Assembly (NCBI GenBank): GCA_017462345.1
Contig: JAFTRI010000003.1
Coordinates: 1-37,048, forward strand
Direction of reading: 5' to 3'
Source: Muribaculaceae bacterium
GTDB taxonomy: Bacteria > Bacteroidota > Bacteroidia > Bacteroidales > Muribaculaceae
DNA length: 37,048 nucleotides
The number at the start of each line of letters is the position of its first letter. Within the stretch, counting starts at the first letter, position 1. Below are positions 26,034 to 34,867 of this stretch, one piece after another. The notes under the pieces were generated by a model. The model saw only the letters and a list, made by a program, of their open reading frames with translations. It was not told the origin of the DNA and ran no database searches. The translations under genes and the position numbers were made by a program.

Positions 26034-27136
26034 TGATACTTGTAAGGGACATAATTTCGGAAATAGAGCGGTTTGCTCCTCCGCAGTTGCAGGAGGACTA
26101 TGATAACAGCGGATTACAGCTCGGGGACAGGAACGCAGAATGTACAGGCGTGCTGCTGTGTGTCGATGTGACACCTGCGGTTGTCGATGAGGCAGTGTCG
26201 CGACGGTGCAATCTCATTGTGTCGCATCATCCGTTGCTGTTCAGGGGACTGAAACGTATTGTCGGGGCGTCACCGGTGGAAATATCGGTGATGAAAGCGC
26301 TGGCGTCGGGAATTTCGGTATACTCGTGCCACACTTCAGCCGACAATGCCACTCACGGGGTGTCGTGGATGATGGCCCGTAAGCTCGGGTTGAGCGGGAT
26401 ACGTGTGCTCGAACCGCAACCCGGCAAGTTGATGAAACTTGTTACGATGGTGCCTGACAGCCATGTCGAGAGTGTGAGCGCGGCATTGTTTGATGCCGGG
26501 GCAGGCAAGCAGGGCAATTATGACCGGTGCAGATATACTACGAAAGGGGAGGGAACATTCCGTGCCCTTGATGGGGCGAACCCTTATGTCGGAGGCGTGA
26601 TGCAGTTGCATCATGAGCCGGAAACACGGTTGGAGGTTTTGTTGCCGACGTGGCGCAGAGGTGATGTGGAGCAGGCTTTGTGTGGCGCTCATCCTTACGA
26701 GGAGCCGGCATACGATTTTATCAGGCTTGACAACCGGTCGATGTACACCGGTTCGGGTGCAATAGGAGAGTATGAGCCCCCGGTTACGGTTGATGAGTTT
26801 GTGTCACGTGTGAAGGATGTGTTTTCCTCTCCGGTGGTACGATGTACGACGCCGCCGGCAGGTAATGTGCTTGTGAAGAGCGTCGCGATGTGTGGCGGAG
26901 CCGGTTCGTTCCTGCTGGGTAAAGCTGTCTCTGAGGGGGCGCAGGTATATGTCACATCCGATACGCGTTATCATGATTTTGTGGATTATGCCGACCGTAT
27001 CTTTATTGTAGATATTGGACATTTTGAGGGTGAACAGTGCACAAAAGAGATTTTTTATCACGTAATTAAAGAAAAATTTCCTACCTTTGCACTCTATTAT
27101 TCCGATTTAGAAAAAAATCCGATAAATTATTTGTAA
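26033..27136 (+). CDS. Nif3-like dinuclear metal-center protein (YqfO/YbgI type)
   Basis: A 367-residue protein of the NIF3 family, hexameric and metal-binding in known structures; the biochemical role is unsettled although often labelled GTP cyclohydrolase I type 2. Metal-site residues are seen at both ends: VSHHPLLF with His65/His66, CHTSADN with His100 and Asp104, and GHFEGEQ near the C-terminus with His330 and Glu334. The middle (about 130-240) is the extra PII/CutA-like domain of the long YqfO form. The usual HTNLD reads HTSAD here. An in-frame TTG at 26030 lies just upstream, but the ATG at 26033 is preferred. Coupled to aspS and followed after 3 nt by the zinc-ribbon gene. Confidence 0.88.
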   Translation: MILVRDIISEIERFAPPQLQEDYDNSGLQLGDRNAECTGVLLCVDVTPAVVDEAVSRRCNLIVSHHPLLFRGLKRIVGASPVEISVMKALASGISVYSCHTSADNATHGVSWMMARKLGLSGIRVLEPQPGKLMKLVTMVPDSHVESVSAALFDAGAGKQGNYDRCRYTTKGEGTFRALDGANPYVGGVMQLHHEPETRLEVLLPTWRRGDVEQALCGAHPYEEPAYDFIRLDNRSMYTGSGAIGEYEPPVTVDEFVSRVKDVFSSPVVRCTTPPAGNVLVKSVAMCGGAGSFLLGKAVSEGAQVYVTSDTRYHDFVDYADRIFIVDIGHFEGEQCTKEIFYHVIKEKFPTFALYYSDLEKNPINYL

Positions 27137-27139
27137 GCT

Positions 27140-27916
27140 ATGGCTACCGATAAGACAATTAATGAACAATCACTTACTGTTGAGCAGCGGTTGAAGTCGC
27201 TTTATGAACTCCAGACACTGCTTACGGAAATAGACCGTATCAAGACTATACGCGGAGAATTGCCTCTTGAGGTAAAGGATCTTGAGGACAACATTGAAGG
27301 TCTACACACCCGTATCGATAATTATCGTCAGGAAATAGACGAACTCAATAAAAAAACTGCTGCCGAGAAAGAGAAAATCAATGAATCGCAGAGCAAGATC
27401 GAGCGTTACAAGACCCAGCTTGACAATGTAAGAAATAACCGTGAGTTTGATCTCCTTTCCAAGGAAGTCGAGTTCCAGACTCTTGAAATCGAGTTGAGCG
27501 AGAAGCATCTTAATGAATATGCCCGTGTGATTGAAGCCAAGAACCGCGACATTGCGGCTACCGAGGAGGCTCTTCTCGACCGTAACCACATATTGCAGGA
27601 AAAGAAGGCCGAACTTGAAGAAATAGTTTCGGAAACACGTCAGGATGAGGAGCGTATCCGTGAGCAGGTAAAGGAAATCGAGCCGCTTATCGATGCACGC
27701 ACACTGACCGCGTTCAAGCGTATCCGCAAGAACGCACGTAACGGGCTTGGCGTGGTATATATACAACGTGATGCTTGTGGCGGTTGTTTCAACCGTATAC
27801 CTCCACAAAAACAGATGGAGATCAAGATGCACAAGAAAATTATCGTGTGTGAATACTGCGGACGCATCATGATTGACCCCGAATTGGCCGGTGTGGCAGA
27901 GGTTTCCCAACAGTAA
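27140..27916 (+). CDS. Coiled-coil protein with C4-type zinc ribbon
   Basis: A 258-residue protein. Residues about 15-185 form a long, highly charged coiled coil (heptads such as LEDNIEGLHTRIDNYRQEI and KIERYKTQLDNVRNN), and the C-terminus is a zinc ribbon with C213-x2-C216 and C237-x2-C240. This matches the zf-RING_7/CT398-like family that commonly follows a Nif3 gene in bacteria; some members have been linked to secretion or sigma-factor handling, but no role can be assigned here. It starts 3 nt after the Nif3 stop, so the pair is probably translated together. A strong terminator closes the unit. Confidence 0.85.
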   Translation: MATDKTINEQSLTVEQRLKSLYELQTLLTEIDRIKTIRGELPLEVKDLEDNIEGLHTRIDNYRQEIDELNKKTAAEKEKINESQSKIERYKTQLDNVRNNREFDLLSKEVEFQTLEIELSEKHLNEYARVIEAKNRDIAATEEALLDRNHILQEKKAELEEIVSETRQDEERIREQVKEIEPLIDARTLTAFKRIRKNARNGLGVVYIQRDACGGCFNRIPPQKQMEIKMHKKIIVCEYCGRIMIDPELAGVAEVSQQ

Positions 27917-27943
27917 GGATTTGGACGGAAATGTATAGGAGGG

Positions 27944-27974
27944 GGAGCGTTTCAGCGAAACGCTCCTCTTTTCT
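27944..27974 (+). terminator. Rho-independent terminator of the aspS-Nif3-zinc ribbon unit
   Basis: GGAGCGTTTC (27944-27953) and GAAACGCTCC (27957-27966) form a perfect 10-bp stem with a 3-nt loop, followed by TCTTTTCT. Confidence 0.85.
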
Positions 27975-28109
27975 GTATGATTGCATGGAGTCAGGCCGGG
28001 ATACTGGCGCTGATGGCGCTGATGCTGACTGCTATCTGGAATTGCGCAAAAAATGTTGGAGTGCGCAAATTTTAGTGTTATGCGTGTGAGTATTGTCGCT
28101 AATTTTTCT

Positions 28110-28117
28110 TATCTTTG
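28110..28117 (+). promoter_or_regulatory. -7 element for the serine palmitoyltransferase gene
   Basis: TATCTTTG fits TAnnTTTG; the gene starts 58 nt downstream. Two direct copies of TGCGCAAA (28043-28050 and 28062-28069, 19 bp apart) lie upstream and could bind a regulator. Confidence 0.45.
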
Positions 28118-28175
28118 CATTCTGGTTAAATTTATAATAGACTGAAACGGATATTTGTCTCAAAAATCTATAGTA

Positions 28176-29363
28176 ATGAAGCTATTACAAGCTAAACTCG
28201 CAAAATATACCGCACCTCAAGAAGCAAAGGCTCTCGGTATCTATCCCTATTTCCGCGCCATTTCAAGTGAACAGGATTCGGAAGTGATCATCAACGGCAA
28301 TAAAGTGCTGATGTTCGGTTCTAACTGCTATTCCGGTCTTGTCAACGATCCGCGTATAAAGGAAGCTGCCATTGAGGCGACAAGAAAGTACGGTACAGGA
28401 TGTGCCGGTTCCCCTTTCCTGAACGGAACGCTTGACTTGCACAAAAAGCTTGAAGCACGTATTGCCGAATATATAGGGAAAGAGGATGTAATGATTTATT
28501 CGACCGGATTCGGGGTGAATCTCGGTGTCGTGTCGACACTTACCGGTCGAGAGGATTATATCATCTGGGACGAGCAGGATCATGCCTCTATTATCGAGGG
28601 TCGCCGCCTGTCATTCTCGCAACAGCTAAAATACAAGCACAATGACATGGAGTCGCTTGAAAAACAGCTACAGAAGTGTGAACCGGATAAGGTGAAGCTG
28701 ATTGTTACCGATGGTGTGTTCTCGATGGAAGGGGATGTTGCCAATCTGCCTAAAATTGTTGAACTTGCAAAGAAATACGATGCGAGTGTGATGGTTGATG
28801 AGGCACACGGTATTGGCGTTTTCGGACGTGGAGGACGAGGAACATGTGACCATTTCGGTGTTACAAATGATGTGGATCTCGTGATGGGTACATTCAGTAA
28901 ATCTTTTGCTTCTCTTGGCGGATTCATTGCCTGTGACAAGGAGATAACCAACTTCCTGCGTCACCATTCACGTTCATATATCTTTACTGCAAGTATCACG
29001 CCGGCTTCTACCGCTGCTGCACTTGCTGCAATCGATATAATGGAACAGGAGCCTGAACGTCAGGAGCACCTTTGGACTATAACCAACTATGCACTTGAGG
29101 GATTCCGTAATATGGGATGTGAGATAGGGCATACGTCCACTCCCATTATTCCGTTGTATATCCGTGACAACAACAAGACGTTTGCCATTACGCGCGACTT
29201 GTTGAATGAAGGGATTTTTGTCAATCCGGTTGTTTCTCCGGCAGTTGCCCCTCATGATACGCTTATACGTTTCAGTCTCATGGCAACACACACCAAAGAA
29301 CAGGTTACCGTTGCTCTTGAAAAGATACAGAAAGTGTTCCGCGCTTACAATCTGATTCCTTAA
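28176..29363 (+). CDS. Serine palmitoyltransferase-type PLP enzyme (alpha-oxoamine synthase)
   Basis: A 395-residue enzyme of the alpha-oxoamine synthase family (fold type I). PLP residues are clear: His136 in DHAS stacks on the ring, VDEAH holds Asp208 and His211, and GTFSKSFASLGG holds the Schiff-base Lys242. The sequence follows the Bacteroidota serine palmitoyltransferase pattern (GIYPYFRAI, VLMFGSN.Y.GL, KYGTGCAGS.FLNGTLDLH, SFSQQLKYKHNDM), which condenses L-serine with an acyl-CoA to start sphingolipid synthesis. One position is odd: GSP where I would expect GSR. BioF or Kbl are alternatives but fit less well. An upstream TTG at 28155 is in frame, yet ATG 28176 gives the normal N-terminus. 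Cytoplasmic; single-gene unit. Confidence 0.85.
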   Translation: MKLLQAKLAKYTAPQEAKALGIYPYFRAISSEQDSEVIINGNKVLMFGSNCYSGLVNDPRIKEAAIEATRKYGTGCAGSPFLNGTLDLHKKLEARIAEYIGKEDVMIYSTGFGVNLGVVSTLTGREDYIIWDEQDHASIIEGRRLSFSQQLKYKHNDMESLEKQLQKCEPDKVKLIVTDGVFSMEGDVANLPKIVELAKKYDASVMVDEAHGIGVFGRGGRGTCDHFGVTNDVDLVMGTFSKSFASLGGFIACDKEITNFLRHHSRSYIFTASITPASTAAALAAIDIMEQEPERQEHLWTITNYALEGFRNMGCEIGHTSTPIIPLYIRDNNKTFAITRDLLNEGIFVNPVVSPAVAPHDTLIRFSLMATHTKEQVTVALEKIQKVFRAYNLIP

Positions 29364-29388
29364 GAAACGGGTATTGAAACATACTGAT

Positions 29389-29428
29389 ACGGGCTGCATC
29401 TTGTATTGAGGTGCAGCCCGTGTTTTAT
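29389..29428 (+). terminator. Rho-independent terminator after the serine palmitoyltransferase gene
   Basis: ACGGGCTGCA (29389-29398) and TGCAGCCCGT (29412-29421) form a perfect 10-bp stem, followed by GTTTTATT. No T run on the other strand, so it serves the plus-strand gene. Confidence 0.8.
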
Positions 29429-29462
29429 TCAGGATAGCCGGCTTGTTAACGGATGGCGATCC

Positions 29463-30212
29463 CTATCGTGTTATGTTGAAGCCATGGCGGATGAGAGTGT
29501 CAAGCATGGTATAGTCCATTGCCTGACGGTAATAGTCGATGATGTGGGCACACCAGTCGTTGTCGCTTGTCGCTCCTGAGCGTGTTGCGTTGTAGCGGTG
29601 TATTGCCGCATCATAGTCGAGCAATTCTCCAGTGAGGTCATCGTTCCGGTAGCGGTTACGGTGGATGACAAGTGACTTTGGCTGTTTGGGCTTTAGGTCG
29701 GGTAGTTCTCGTGGAATACCTATTGCCAGACCGCACACGGCAAATGTCTTTAGCGGAAGTCCGAGCAGTTCAGCGATTGCCTCGGGTGCTGCCGTGCGGG
29801 CATATCCGATGCAGCATGTACCCAACCCGCGTGATTCTGCCGCTGTAACCGCGCTCATCATTGCAAGAGAAGCGTCAACGATGCCCACTATTATCCCGTC
29901 CATTGTGCCGGTGAATGTGGGCATAACGATACCTTTGGCTTCGGCAAGGCGTGTTATCTTGTTGTAGTCCATGCAGAATAGCAGGAATCTGCTGCAAGTC
30001 TTGATCTGTTTCTGTCCGGTCAGTTCGTACAGTTTTTCTTTCGTTTCCCGGTCGTCGATGTCGATTACCGAAAACTGTTGCCCGTTGTAGCTTGTCGGGG
30101 TGTTGCGTATTGCCTCATGGATCAGCGCCATGTCGTTTTCCGATATGCTTTCCCGTTCATACCGGCGTATGCTGCGACGCTGCAGCAGACTGTCTTTTAC
30201 GTTTTTGTCCAT
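29463..30212 (-). CDS. Nitroreductase family protein
   Basis: A 249-residue FMN-dependent oxidoreductase of the nitroreductase family. The N-terminal RRSIRRYE (12-19) binds the FMN phosphate, NTPTSYNGQQFSVIDI (about 37-52) lies near the flavin, and ESRGLGTCCIGYARTAAPEAIAELLGLP (about 130-157) is the conserved second-half motif. The long C-terminal extension with YDAAIHRYNATRSG is typical of the NfsA-like, NADPH-using group. Probable cytoplasmic homodimer reducing nitro compounds, quinones or similar acceptors; the natural substrate is unknown. Single-gene unit on the minus strand, between the serine palmitoyltransferase gene and the terminator of the amidase gene. Confidence 0.88.
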   Translation of the reverse strand: MDKNVKDSLLQRRSIRRYERESISENDMALIHEAIRNTPTSYNGQQFSVIDIDDRETKEKLYELTGQKQIKTCSRFLLFCMDYNKITRLAEAKGIVMPTFTGTMDGIIVGIVDASLAMMSAVTAAESRGLGTCCIGYARTAAPEAIAELLGLPLKTFAVCGLAIGIPRELPDLKPKQPKSLVIHRNRYRNDDLTGELLDYDAAIHRYNATRSGATSDNDWCAHIIDYYRQAMDYTMLDTLIRHGFNITR

Positions 30213-30264
30213 AGGTGAGAGTGTGGGTTATAGGTTAATAACGTGTCTGATAGGTTGAATGTTC

Positions 30265-30299
30265 ATAAAAAGGGGATATGCCGGTGCCGGCATATCCCC
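30265..30299 (-). terminator. Rho-independent terminator of the amidase gene
   Basis: GGGGATATGCCGG (30272-30284) and CCGGCATATCCCC (30287-30299) form a 13-bp perfect inverted repeat; on the minus strand it is followed by five T (plus-strand A at 30267-30271). Confidence 0.85.
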
Positions 30300-30323
30300 C
30301 CAAAGAATAGAGTTGAAAAGAGG

Positions 30324-33300
30324 TTATTTGCGGTAAGCGACTTTAGCGGTGATGATGTTTCCGTCAATGTCGGTTACCTGAACAGCGTAGATGCCGGCGG
30401 GCAGTGCGCTGATGTTGACCTGCTGTGTATTGTTGGCTTGAGATGCAAGCTGTCCTGTGGCTGCGAATACATTTATAGTTTCAGCTTCAACGCCTGAAAC
30501 ATTCAGTATTTCACCGTTGATGTAAATGCTTGCTGCATTATCGCTGCCGATTCCTGCATTGTCGATTCCTGATGTCAGTTTCAGCTTGAATGTGTATTGT
30601 GCCGCGAGCTGACCGGGAACGTACTGGTACAGATTGGCCTCATAGTCACCTACAACCTCGGCTGAAATACAGTTGGCATTGGGGGAGTAGGCCGGTGTTG
30701 TAAACTGGGCTGAGTGGGTGGCAACAATCTCGTTCTTGTCGACATCAACAATCTGGAATCCGTCAAGATAGTTTGCACCTATAGGCTCAACAGCATAGAG
30801 TGTCTCGTTGAGGGTGAAGAATGTGCCGCCTTGGGTCTTGTTGATACCGTTATTGTTGTATGCAACAAATTCAGTGCCGTTGTGGTAGTAGAAGTGGTTG
30901 CTACTGCGTACGCGGGCAGCGATTGCGTCACTGTTGGGGTCGGATGTCAGCGGAACGGCAAATGATTGGGCGTCGGCAGTGATTGCGGTTACATCAATCT
31001 TTGTGGCTGATGCCTGAGCACCGTTCTTGATCACGATCTTGGCAACCGATGTCGAGGTGTTGGGGAACAGTAACAATGCGCCACCGGTTGAACTCATCAT
31101 GTCACCGGCAACATGTCCGATGTACTGGATATAGTTGCTGCTCATTCCGTCGGGCAGGGTGACTGCAAGATCCTGGAATGTAGAGCTGCCGGCAGGGAGG
31201 ATCTTCCAGCTGTTGGCCGCAGCCGTCCATATAGTGGTGCCAAGGATGATATTACCCTTGTCGTCATGTGCGATTGCTGTTCCGGCAGCGGATGAGCCAA
31301 CGGTTGTGCGTCCTGACTGGGTATAATAGTACAGGGTGGAACTGCTGTGGTCGTTGACATAGATTTTGCCACCCATCCCTGATGCCCAACGTGAATTGGT
31401 CTGTGCGGTAAGGATATCGGTGGTGTTGGCCCAATCCTGGGTGAGTTCCGCTCCTGTAACCACAAGGACTTCTTCTCCGGTACCGGTGAGGCTTACTGTT
31501 ACGTCGTCAGCACCGGCTGATGATGCGGTGAGCGTTGCGGTGTGGGTTCCGGCTGCAGTCGGGGTATAGGTGACTGTTGTTGAAGCTCCTTCGGCTGCGA
31601 GTGAGGTTGTTGACAGAGAGAACATGCCAGCGTCGGTTCCCGAAAGGGCGAGTGTGATACCTTCGGTCAGTGAACTTCCTGTGAACGTGATGGTCTCGCT
31701 TGTGCTTGACCCAACTGTCGCTTTCATCGAGGCTGTGGTCTTGCTTGCGGTTATCGTGGGTGAGATAGGCTTGATCTCTTCAACAGTGTAAGAGGGGACA
31801 GTGCCGTGTGTGTAGTAGGCAATACCCTGATTGGTTGAAAGTACCCATGCTTCAACACCGCTTGTGCCGTTGACTGAAGCAATTGCATTAGTGGTACAGT
31901 TGGAGTTCTGGCGAGTGTCGCTCAGACCGGCTGCAGGATAGTCACCGCAATCGGCTGCATTTGCCCACCCGTCATCATTGCGGAGCAGTTTCATGCGGCC
32001 GCCGGTATAGTTGAGGGCTTTTTGGGCATCGGTCTGAGTACTCCAGCTTTCGCCTTCCATGGGGTTGAACAGGGTGGTTAGGGCATATTCGGTACCTTTC
32101 CATGTAAATACTTCAAATGCGTTGCCCCAAGTCTCGTCGGAGTCAACATAGTATTCACGTACGGCGGAAGTGTTAAGGCGGGTAGTGTGGTTGTTTTTAC
32201 CGTCAAACCAGTAACCTGTAGCATCGGGATAGACGCGTACCGATGTACCGGCATTAAGGACGGTTGTCCCGTCGGTTGTCGCATTGATGACAGTGGGAGC
32301 GGTCGCACATACGCCGTTGGTGATAGCGTACGATATTATGCGGGTGGCTTCGGTGGTGTATTGTGAGAATACGAGTTTGCCGCTTGTCCATGTGCCGTAG
32401 AATCCGATGCAGTCACCGATGCGGGTTGCCCCTCCGAAATCGGTGGTGCTCAACAGTACACGCGGGTTGGACTGGTCGTTATCCCATACGTAAACCTTGA
32501 ATGTGCCATTGGTGACTGCAAGGTTGCAGGCCACGATTTTCCCGTCGCAGCATTTTACGTCACAGAATGTGAGTGTGCCGCCTTCGACGCCGCCCTTGTT
32601 AAGATTGCCGAGGTCAGCGCCTGTCTGGGCATTGACAACCTTAATGTCGCTGTGGTTGTAGACAAGGTAAAGTTTACCGGCATTATAGGCCATGTTGCGG
32701 ACCAAACCGGCATCCCATCCGAATTTGGATATCGTGCCGGACTTATCGGATGCGTTCCATTTCTCGGTGAATGTGAGGGGAACTGCGGTAGCAGTACCGG
32801 TCAATGCCACTTTCTGGCTAAGTGTGCCTGACTTCAAAGTTAACGTTCCTGAGTAGCTGCCTGTGCTTGTCGGAGCGAATTTCACTTTTACCGTGCTGTT
32901 TGTAGTAGTAAGGCTGCTGCTTGCAATGGAGAATCCTGTGCCGCTTATAGTTGCAGTTGGTGCAGCGGTGAGGTTAGAACCCTTGATTGTCACGTCGACG
33001 GTCGATGAAGAACCTTCAGCACAGGTGAATGCCCATTCGGTAGGGCTTACTGTCCAAGTGGGATCGGGTGTGGTGGTTGTAGTCCCTGACGGGTCGATGA
33101 TGCCGCTTTTATAGAGGACAAGGCGGTCATAGAATCCATAGAGGTGACCCTGTACCCATTTCTTGAAACCGTCCTTTGAATTGTTGTTGATGATGCTCCA
33201 TTCGGTGGAGTTGTCAACGAAAAGCCCCTCGGTGAGAATTGCCGGGACGCTTGCCGAACCGGTGATTACGGTATAGGCTGCTGTCTTCACTCCACGGTTG

Positions 33301-33755
33301 GTGGGTGTGAACCCGCTTACGGTCTTGAAGTTGGCGATGAGCTGAGCATGTACTTTATTGGCGAGCAGGGAGCTGTTGCCGGTAGTGTGGTAATAGTAGG
33401 TCTCTGTTCCCTTGGCTGTGCCGTTAAATGCATTCAAGTGGATAGAGCAGAAGATATATGGGTCGTAAGATACGGATGAGGCCTTGCGGGATGAGAGGGA
33501 GATGAATGTGTCGGTTGTGCGGGTCATCTTTACCGTACCGTTGCACTCATTTACGATTCGGTCTCTCAATGCCAAGCCGCAGCGAAGGGCAAGAGTGGCT
33601 TCGTGGGGCGCGGTCGGCCCTGATGCGCCGGGGTCGGTACCGCCATGTCCCGGGTCAAGCATTATCCTAAGTCCTGACCAGTCTGTGGCTGCGTCAACAT
33701 TGAATGTCATGGATGAAACCATGAATAACGCCAATATCAGATATATTTTCTTCAT
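30324..33755 (-). CDS. Secreted N-acetylmuramoyl-L-alanine amidase with beta-sandwich repeats and T9SS-type C-terminal domain
   Basis: A 1143-residue exported protein. Residues 1-23 are a signal peptide. Residues about 28-215 are an Amidase_3 domain with all zinc-site residues: His37 (LDPGHGG), Glu52 (PHEATLAL), His106 (CSIHLNAF) and catalytic Glu176 (ILTEGLFV), so it should cut the lactyl-L-Ala bond of peptidoglycan. Then come two choice-of-anchor-like beta-sandwich repeats (around 240-330 and again near 690-780), each followed by a propeller-like Gly/Thr-rich stretch, and a C-terminal 70-residue sandwich ending ALPAGIYAVQVTDIDGNIITAK, the pattern of type IX secretion sorting domains. A start at 33767 is possible; 33755 gives the normal MKKIYL signal peptide. 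It lies 24 nt after the propeller gene. Confidence 0.85.
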   Translation of the reverse strand: MKKIYLILALFMVSSMTFNVDAATDWSGLRIMLDPGHGGTDPGASGPTAPHEATLALRCGLALRDRIVNECNGTVKMTRTTDTFISLSSRKASSVSYDPYIFCSIHLNAFNGTAKGTETYYYHTTGNSSLLANKVHAQLIANFKTVSGFTPTNRGVKTAAYTVITGSASVPAILTEGLFVDNSTEWSIINNNSKDGFKKWVQGHLYGFYDRLVLYKSGIIDPSGTTTTTPDPTWTVSPTEWAFTCAEGSSSTVDVTIKGSNLTAAPTATISGTGFSIASSSLTTTNSTVKVKFAPTSTGSYSGTLTLKSGTLSQKVALTGTATAVPLTFTEKWNASDKSGTISKFGWDAGLVRNMAYNAGKLYLVYNHSDIKVVNAQTGADLGNLNKGGVEGGTLTFCDVKCCDGKIVACNLAVTNGTFKVYVWDNDQSNPRVLLSTTDFGGATRIGDCIGFYGTWTSGKLVFSQYTTEATRIISYAITNGVCATAPTVINATTDGTTVLNAGTSVRVYPDATGYWFDGKNNHTTRLNTSAVREYYVDSDETWGNAFEVFTWKGTEYALTTLFNPMEGESWSTQTDAQKALNYTGGRMKLLRNDDGWANAADCGDYPAAGLSDTRQNSNCTTNAIASVNGTSGVEAWVLSTNQGIAYYTHGTVPSYTVEEIKPISPTITASKTTASMKATVGSSTSETITFTGSSLTEGITLALSGTDAGMFSLSTTSLAAEGASTTVTYTPTAAGTHTATLTASSAGADDVTVSLTGTGEEVLVVTGAELTQDWANTTDILTAQTNSRWASGMGGKIYVNDHSSSTLYYYTQSGRTTVGSSAAGTAIAHDDKGNIILGTTIWTAAANSWKILPAGSSTFQDLAVTLPDGMSSNYIQYIGHVAGDMMSSTGGALLLFPNTSTSVAKIVIKNGAQASATKIDVTAITADAQSFAVPLTSDPNSDAIAARVRSSNHFYYHNGTEFVAYNNNGINKTQGGTFFTLNETLYAVEPIGANYLDGFQIVDVDKNEIVATHSAQFTTPAYSPNANCISAEVVGDYEANLYQYVPGQLAAQYTFKLKLTSGIDNAGIGSDNAASIYINGEILNVSGVEAETINVFAATGQLASQANNTQQVNISALPAGIYAVQVTDIDGNIITAKVAYRK

Positions 33756-33779
33756 AATCGTAGTCATTTAAGGTTGATG

Positions 33780-34739
33780 TTATTTGAGGTCGGCAACGTA
33801 TATCTGTCCGTCGGTAAATGAGGTGAACACTACTTTCGAGCCGTCGGGCGATACGCACGGGTTCATCTCGATGAGCCTTGAGGTCGTGGTCAAGGGCTTG
33901 TAGCCCGTGCCGTCGATGTTGATGATGTAGAGCTCACCGGAAGTGTAGGTGTGCCCGTCATCGGTTGTCAGCTCGTAAATGATCTGGCTGTCGTTTACCC
34001 AGGAGGGGTTGAATCCGCGTCCGAGGACTTTCTTGCCTGTACCGTCGATGTTCATTACACACACATCGTCCATCTGGTTGAATGCTACTTTCTTTCCGTC
34101 GGGAGACAGGACCGGGCAGAATGATGCTCCTTCGTTTATGAGTTTTTTGTCCCCACGGCTGTTCACGATATACAGGTTGTCACTGTCGACAATGAAACTG
34201 ATGTTGGTCGAGGGGTTCAGTGCGACCTGCCGTGAAACGGACTTTGGGAGAACGCTCAGGGCTGATCCGGAGATTATTCTTGCATCAGGAGCGGCAATGC
34301 TCTTTGCCCCACTGACCGAGTATCGCCATGCGGCCGGTTGCATGTATTCGGCATCTTCGGTCAAGCGCACCTTGTCGCCGGAGAGATCTACCGCCCATGC
34401 TGCGTGGTAACGTCTGACACCGTCGGCAGTCTCTTCCCAACGGGTGTCCCTGACGAGTATCTCGCGGGAGTCGGCACTCCACTGGAACATGTATCCGACA
34501 CCGGATGCGTCAGAGATCTGTTTCTTGGACAATCCGTCGGCGTCCATTATGTACAGCCCGTCGTATCCAAATCCGGTAAAGGCGATTTTGCTCCCGTCGG
34601 GAGACCAACGCGGATTTTCATACTTAGCGGCATCCGAGGTGATGCGGGTGACATTGTCAAGCTTACCTTGCTTTAATGTCTGAGCTGAAGCTCCCTGAGA
34701 GAGGAGTAATGCAGCTGTCATGAACAGAAATTTTTTCAT
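33780..34739 (-). CDS. Exported TolB-like PD40 beta-propeller protein
   Basis: A 319-residue protein with a signal peptide (residues 1-19, ending GASA-Q). It contains four or five PD40/WD40-like propeller repeats of the TolB kind, each with a sPDGskiaf core: PRWSPDGSKIAFTGFG at about residue 43, FQWSADSREILV, CPVLSPDGKKVAFNQ, and MNPCVSPDGSKVVFTS near the end, with YIMDADG and YIINIDGTG between. There is no C-terminal sorting domain and no lipobox cysteine, so it is probably soluble in the periplasm. It is the promoter-proximal gene of a two-gene unit with the amidase, suggesting it binds wall fragments or helps the amidase; that is inference. It is not the tol-operon TolB, since no tol or pal genes are nearby. 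Confidence 0.85.
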   Translation of the reverse strand: MKKFLFMTAALLLSQGASAQTLKQGKLDNVTRITSDAAKYENPRWSPDGSKIAFTGFGYDGLYIMDADGLSKKQISDASGVGYMFQWSADSREILVRDTRWEETADGVRRYHAAWAVDLSGDKVRLTEDAEYMQPAAWRYSVSGAKSIAAPDARIISGSALSVLPKSVSRQVALNPSTNISFIVDSDNLYIVNSRGDKKLINEGASFCPVLSPDGKKVAFNQMDDVCVMNIDGTGKKVLGRGFNPSWVNDSQIIYELTTDDGHTYTSGELYIINIDGTGYKPLTTTSRLIEMNPCVSPDGSKVVFTSFTDGQIYVADLK

Positions 34740-34867
34740 AAGCGTTTTTGGTTAAATGATATTTGAATTTAGGCAGTTAAAAATTTGAATCTTGATTTTG
34801 CGAATTTAGAAATAATCAATTTATTTAGGAATAAAAATTTGATATTTTTTGAAAAAAATAATTTGTG

